Assembly (NCBI GenBank): GCA_946481625.1
Contig: CAMLOZ010000146.1
Span: 1 to 7,727 of the forward strand
Length of the DNA stretch: 7,727 nucleotides
From: an uncultured Haloferula sp.
Lineage (GTDB): Bacteria; Verrucomicrobiota; Verrucomicrobiae; Verrucomicrobiales; Akkermansiaceae
Reading direction: 5' to 3'
The translations under genes and the position numbers were made by a program. A model generated the notes under the pieces. That model worked only from the letters and a program-made list of their open reading frames with translations, did no database searches and was not told where the DNA came from. Position 1 is the first letter of the stretch. The number at the start of each line of letters is the position of its first letter. Of this stretch, positions 6,077-7,727 are shown one piece after another.

Positions 6077-6835
6077 ATGGTCCGAAAGATGAAGGTCCTG
6101 TTCTCTTCCTTCCTGCTGGCCGGCGTGCTGCTCGCCAGCGAGGCCGACGACGGCACCAAGCCGCGCATCTGGGTCTCGAACGACGGCCGCCCGATCGAGG
6201 GCCTCTATCTGCGTGCGAATTCGCAGGCCGTGATCATCAAGCGCAACGACGGCAAGGAGGTCGCCCTGCCCCTGCGCTTCCTCAGCGCCGCCGACCGCGA
6301 GTGGGTGCAACTCAAGCTCGACACCGAGGCCAAGACCAGCACCCCGGAGGAGAAGGTGAAGGCCCACATGAAGTACAAGCTCTCCGGCGGTTCGGAGAAG
6401 TGGCCGGAGGACCGCCGCAAGCGGATCACCGAAGCGATGGATGCCGCCGTCGAATTCTACAACCGCAACGGCGTCTTCAAAAAGGACCTCACCGCCAACG
6501 ACAGTCCCGGCACCCCGACCGCCGACGCGAACTACGACGGCTGGATCAACTTCGGCGGCAGCATCAACCGCCGCGTCGCTCTCCACGAAATCGGCCACAC
6601 CCTCGGCATCGGCACCCACGCCAACTGGCAGGCGAACATCAAGGACGGCAAGTGGACCGGAAAGCACGCGCTCGAACAACTCCGCGAGTTCGACGGCAAG
6701 GACGCCGTGCTCCACGCCGACCGCATGCACTTCTGGCCCTACGGCCTGAACTTCGACAACGAATCCAGCAAGGAGAACGACCTTCGCCACGTCCTCATGG
6801 TCGCCGCCATGCGCAAGGACATGGGCATCGATTGA
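6077..6835 (+). CDS. Secreted protein with SHD1-like domain and HExxH zinc-metallopeptidase-like domain
   Basis: 252 residues. A signal peptide is evident (basic start, hydrophobic 7-20, likely cleavage near Ala20-Ser21-Glu22), so it should act outside the cytoplasm. Residues about 27-78 (from R-I-W-V-S-N-D-G-R to S-A-A-D-R-E-W-V) resemble SHD1-like modules frequent in Planctomycetes and Verrucomicrobia secreted proteins. Residues about 90-250 look like a small metallopeptidase domain: a helix with VEFYN, then HEIGHTLGIGTH at 170-181 with His170, Glu171 and His174, followed by HFWPYGLNF (218-226) and RHVLMVAAMRKDMG (237-250), which may give a Met-turn. The expected third metzincin ligand position (180) is Thr; His181 is one residue later. 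I recall HEIxHTLG...HFWPYGLN in uncharacterised secreted bacterial and fungal proteins. The ATG at 6089 is an alternative start. Protease activity is inferred. Confidence 0.82.
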   Translation: MVRKMKVLFSSFLLAGVLLASEADDGTKPRIWVSNDGRPIEGLYLRANSQAVIIKRNDGKEVALPLRFLSAADREWVQLKLDTEAKTSTPEEKVKAHMKYKLSGGSEKWPEDRRKRITEAMDAAVEFYNRNGVFKKDLTANDSPGTPTADANYDGWINFGGSINRRVALHEIGHTLGIGTHANWQANIKDGKWTGKHALEQLREFDGKDAVLHADRMHFWPYGLNFDNESSKENDLRHVLMVAAMRKDMGID

Positions 6836-6885
6836 GCGCTCAGGTAACCCCTTGCCAGATCTCCCCGTTCCGCTTGATTGTGTGC

Positions 6886-7727
6886 ATGCCGGACCTCCGC
6901 CGCAGGATCACCTCCCTCCCGACCCTCGTCGTCCCGCCCCTCGCCCTGCTCTGCGCCTCTTGCGCTTCCCTCCGCTCGAACGCAGACCGCTCCGCCGAGA
7001 GCCGTCCGCAATCCAGCGACGCCGTGACCGGCACCGGCCAGCTTGCTGCGAGCGCCTTCCGTTCGACGGGCATGGCCGCCATCCGCCAACCCTTCACCAC
7101 CCTCCGCACCGGCCTCGCCGTCCTCTGGCACCGTCCCCGCGAGATCGTCACCGGCAACCTCCCGGTCGAACTCATCCCCGAACCCCTCCCCGCCGAAGTC
7201 CCCGGCACCCCTGAATTCGAAGCGCTCCTCGACCGCAAGGGCCTCCCCCGCCAGGAACAGGGCAGCGTGTCTTTCCTCGTGGACGGCCGCGAGTTCTTCG
7301 CCGAACTTGACCGCCAGATCGCCAGCACCAAGCTGGCCGTCGATGTTCAAGTCTTCATCTACGACAACGACGACATCGCCGTACGCTATGCGGACATTCT
7401 CAAGCGCAAGTCGGAACAGGCCCGCGTGCGGGTGCTCTTCGACGACCTCGGCAGCACCTTCGCCCATACCGCCGCGCCCGAAACCCCGGCACCCGGCGGC
7501 TTCTCGCCGCCCGCCGACATCGCCGCCTATCTAAAGGACGGCTCGAAGGTCCGCGTCCGCCGCACGATGAACCCCTGGCTCATCTGCGATCACACCAAGC
7601 TTCTGCTCTTCGACCGGCGCACCGCGATCCTCGGCGGCATGAACATCGGGCGCGAGTACTACTCCGAATGGCACGACCTGATGGTCAAGGTAGAGGGTCC
7701 CGCCGTCGGTTCCCTGGCCAAGCAGTT
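6886..7727 (+). CDS. Phospholipase D / cardiolipin synthase-like lipoprotein, partial: first 280 residues
   Basis: This frame is open from 6886 to the right edge without a stop; I translated it by hand. Residues 1-26 form an export signal with a hydrophobic core (about 11-22); C-A-S-C ending at Cys26 is a plausible though imperfect lipobox, so it is probably a lipoprotein. A linker leads to the phospholipase D fold from about residue 125, where a V-D-G-R-E-F-F-A-E-L segment and the V-D-V-Q-V-F-I-Y-D strand are typical. The first HKD motif is clear: His236, Lys238 and Asp243, then GG at 250-251 and Asn253. The family has two HKD motifs; the second would lie past the edge. Members hydrolyse phosphodiesters or transfer phosphatidyl groups, as cardiolipin synthases do. 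The start is uncertain (in-frame GTG at 6880, no clear ribosome site). It lies 50 bases after the metallopeptidase-like gene on the same strand, so co-transcription is possible. Confidence 0.9.
   Translation, partial: MPDLRRRITSLPTLVVPPLALLCASCASLRSNADRSAESRPQSSDAVTGTGQLAASAFRSTGMAAIRQPFTTLRTGLAVLWHRPREIVTGNLPVELIPEPLPAEVPGTPEFEALLDRKGLPRQEQGSVSFLVDGREFFAELDRQIASTKLAVDVQVFIYDNDDIAVRYADILKRKSEQARVRVLFDDLGSTFAHTAAPETPAPGGFSPPADIAAYLKDGSKVRVRRTMNPWLICDHTKLLLFDRRTAILGGMNIGREYYSEWHDLMVKVEGPAVGSLAKQ

Noticed and set aside
6739..7467. A 242-codon minus-strand frame near the right edge
   Set aside because: Shadow of the phospholipase D-like gene, which has a signal sequence and an HKD motif in the plus frame from 6886.
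7043..7534. A 163-codon plus-strand frame rich in Ser/Pro/Arg
   Set aside because: Out-of-frame reading of the phospholipase D-like gene; low complexity, no motif.
1..7727. CRISPR arrays, tRNA or rRNA genes, integrase/attachment sites, toxin-antitoxin or defence operons
   Set aside because: No regularly spaced repeats, RNA-gene signatures, recombinase genes or recognisable defence genes were seen on either strand.

Overview
The window is GC-rich, with strongly G/C-ending codons in the real genes, and is densely packed with bacterial chromosomal housekeeping and accessory genes. Several traits fit a Verrucomicrobiota-type bacterium (for example Luteolibacter or its relatives): a secreted protein with an SHD1-like domain, a DEAD-box helicase with a DbpA-like tail, an entericidin-like lipoprotein, a palindromic intergenic element of a style I associate with that group, and weak Shine-Dalgarno signals. 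This assignment is inference from gene content. No rRNA or other marker gene is present to prove it.

Layout. (1) 1-1168, minus strand: a metallophosphoesterase cut by the left edge and, upstream of it in the same transcript, a YegS-type lipid/diacylglycerol kinase; stop and start overlap as ATGA. (2) 1169-1670: a regulatory gap, then a 64-residue entericidin-like lipoprotein gene on the plus strand, closed by a strong intrinsic terminator. (3) 1688-2200, minus: Dps, a ferritin-like DNA-protection protein. (4) 2365-3642, plus: an aldehyde dehydrogenase of the succinate-semialdehyde (Sad/GabD1) class whose first 30 or so residues look frame-disrupted. (5) 3862-5571, plus: a DEAD-box RNA helicase with a DbpA-type RNA-binding tail. 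(6) 5572-6052: a cluster of small hairpins, a REP-like palindromic element, and a minus-strand hypothetical gene that runs into that element. (7) 6077-6835, plus: a secreted SHD1-like/zinc-metallopeptidase-like protein. (8) 6886 to the right edge, plus: the N-terminal part of a phospholipase D/cardiolipin-synthase-like lipoprotein, open at the window edge.

How the genes relate. There is no single large operon. The first two genes are very probably co-translated, and both point to phosphate-ester or lipid chemistry. Entericidin, Dps and perhaps the aldehyde dehydrogenase would each fit stationary-phase or stress physiology, and DeaD-type helicases are classically cold-stress proteins, but co-regulation is not shown by the sequence. 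The last two plus-strand genes are separated by only 50 bases and both encode exported proteins.

I did not find a convincing novel multi-gene system. The most notable points are the palindromic element at 5664-5740 and its intrusion into a coding region, the metallopeptidase whose third histidine is one residue off the metzincin spacing, and the disrupted 5' end of the aldehyde dehydrogenase gene.
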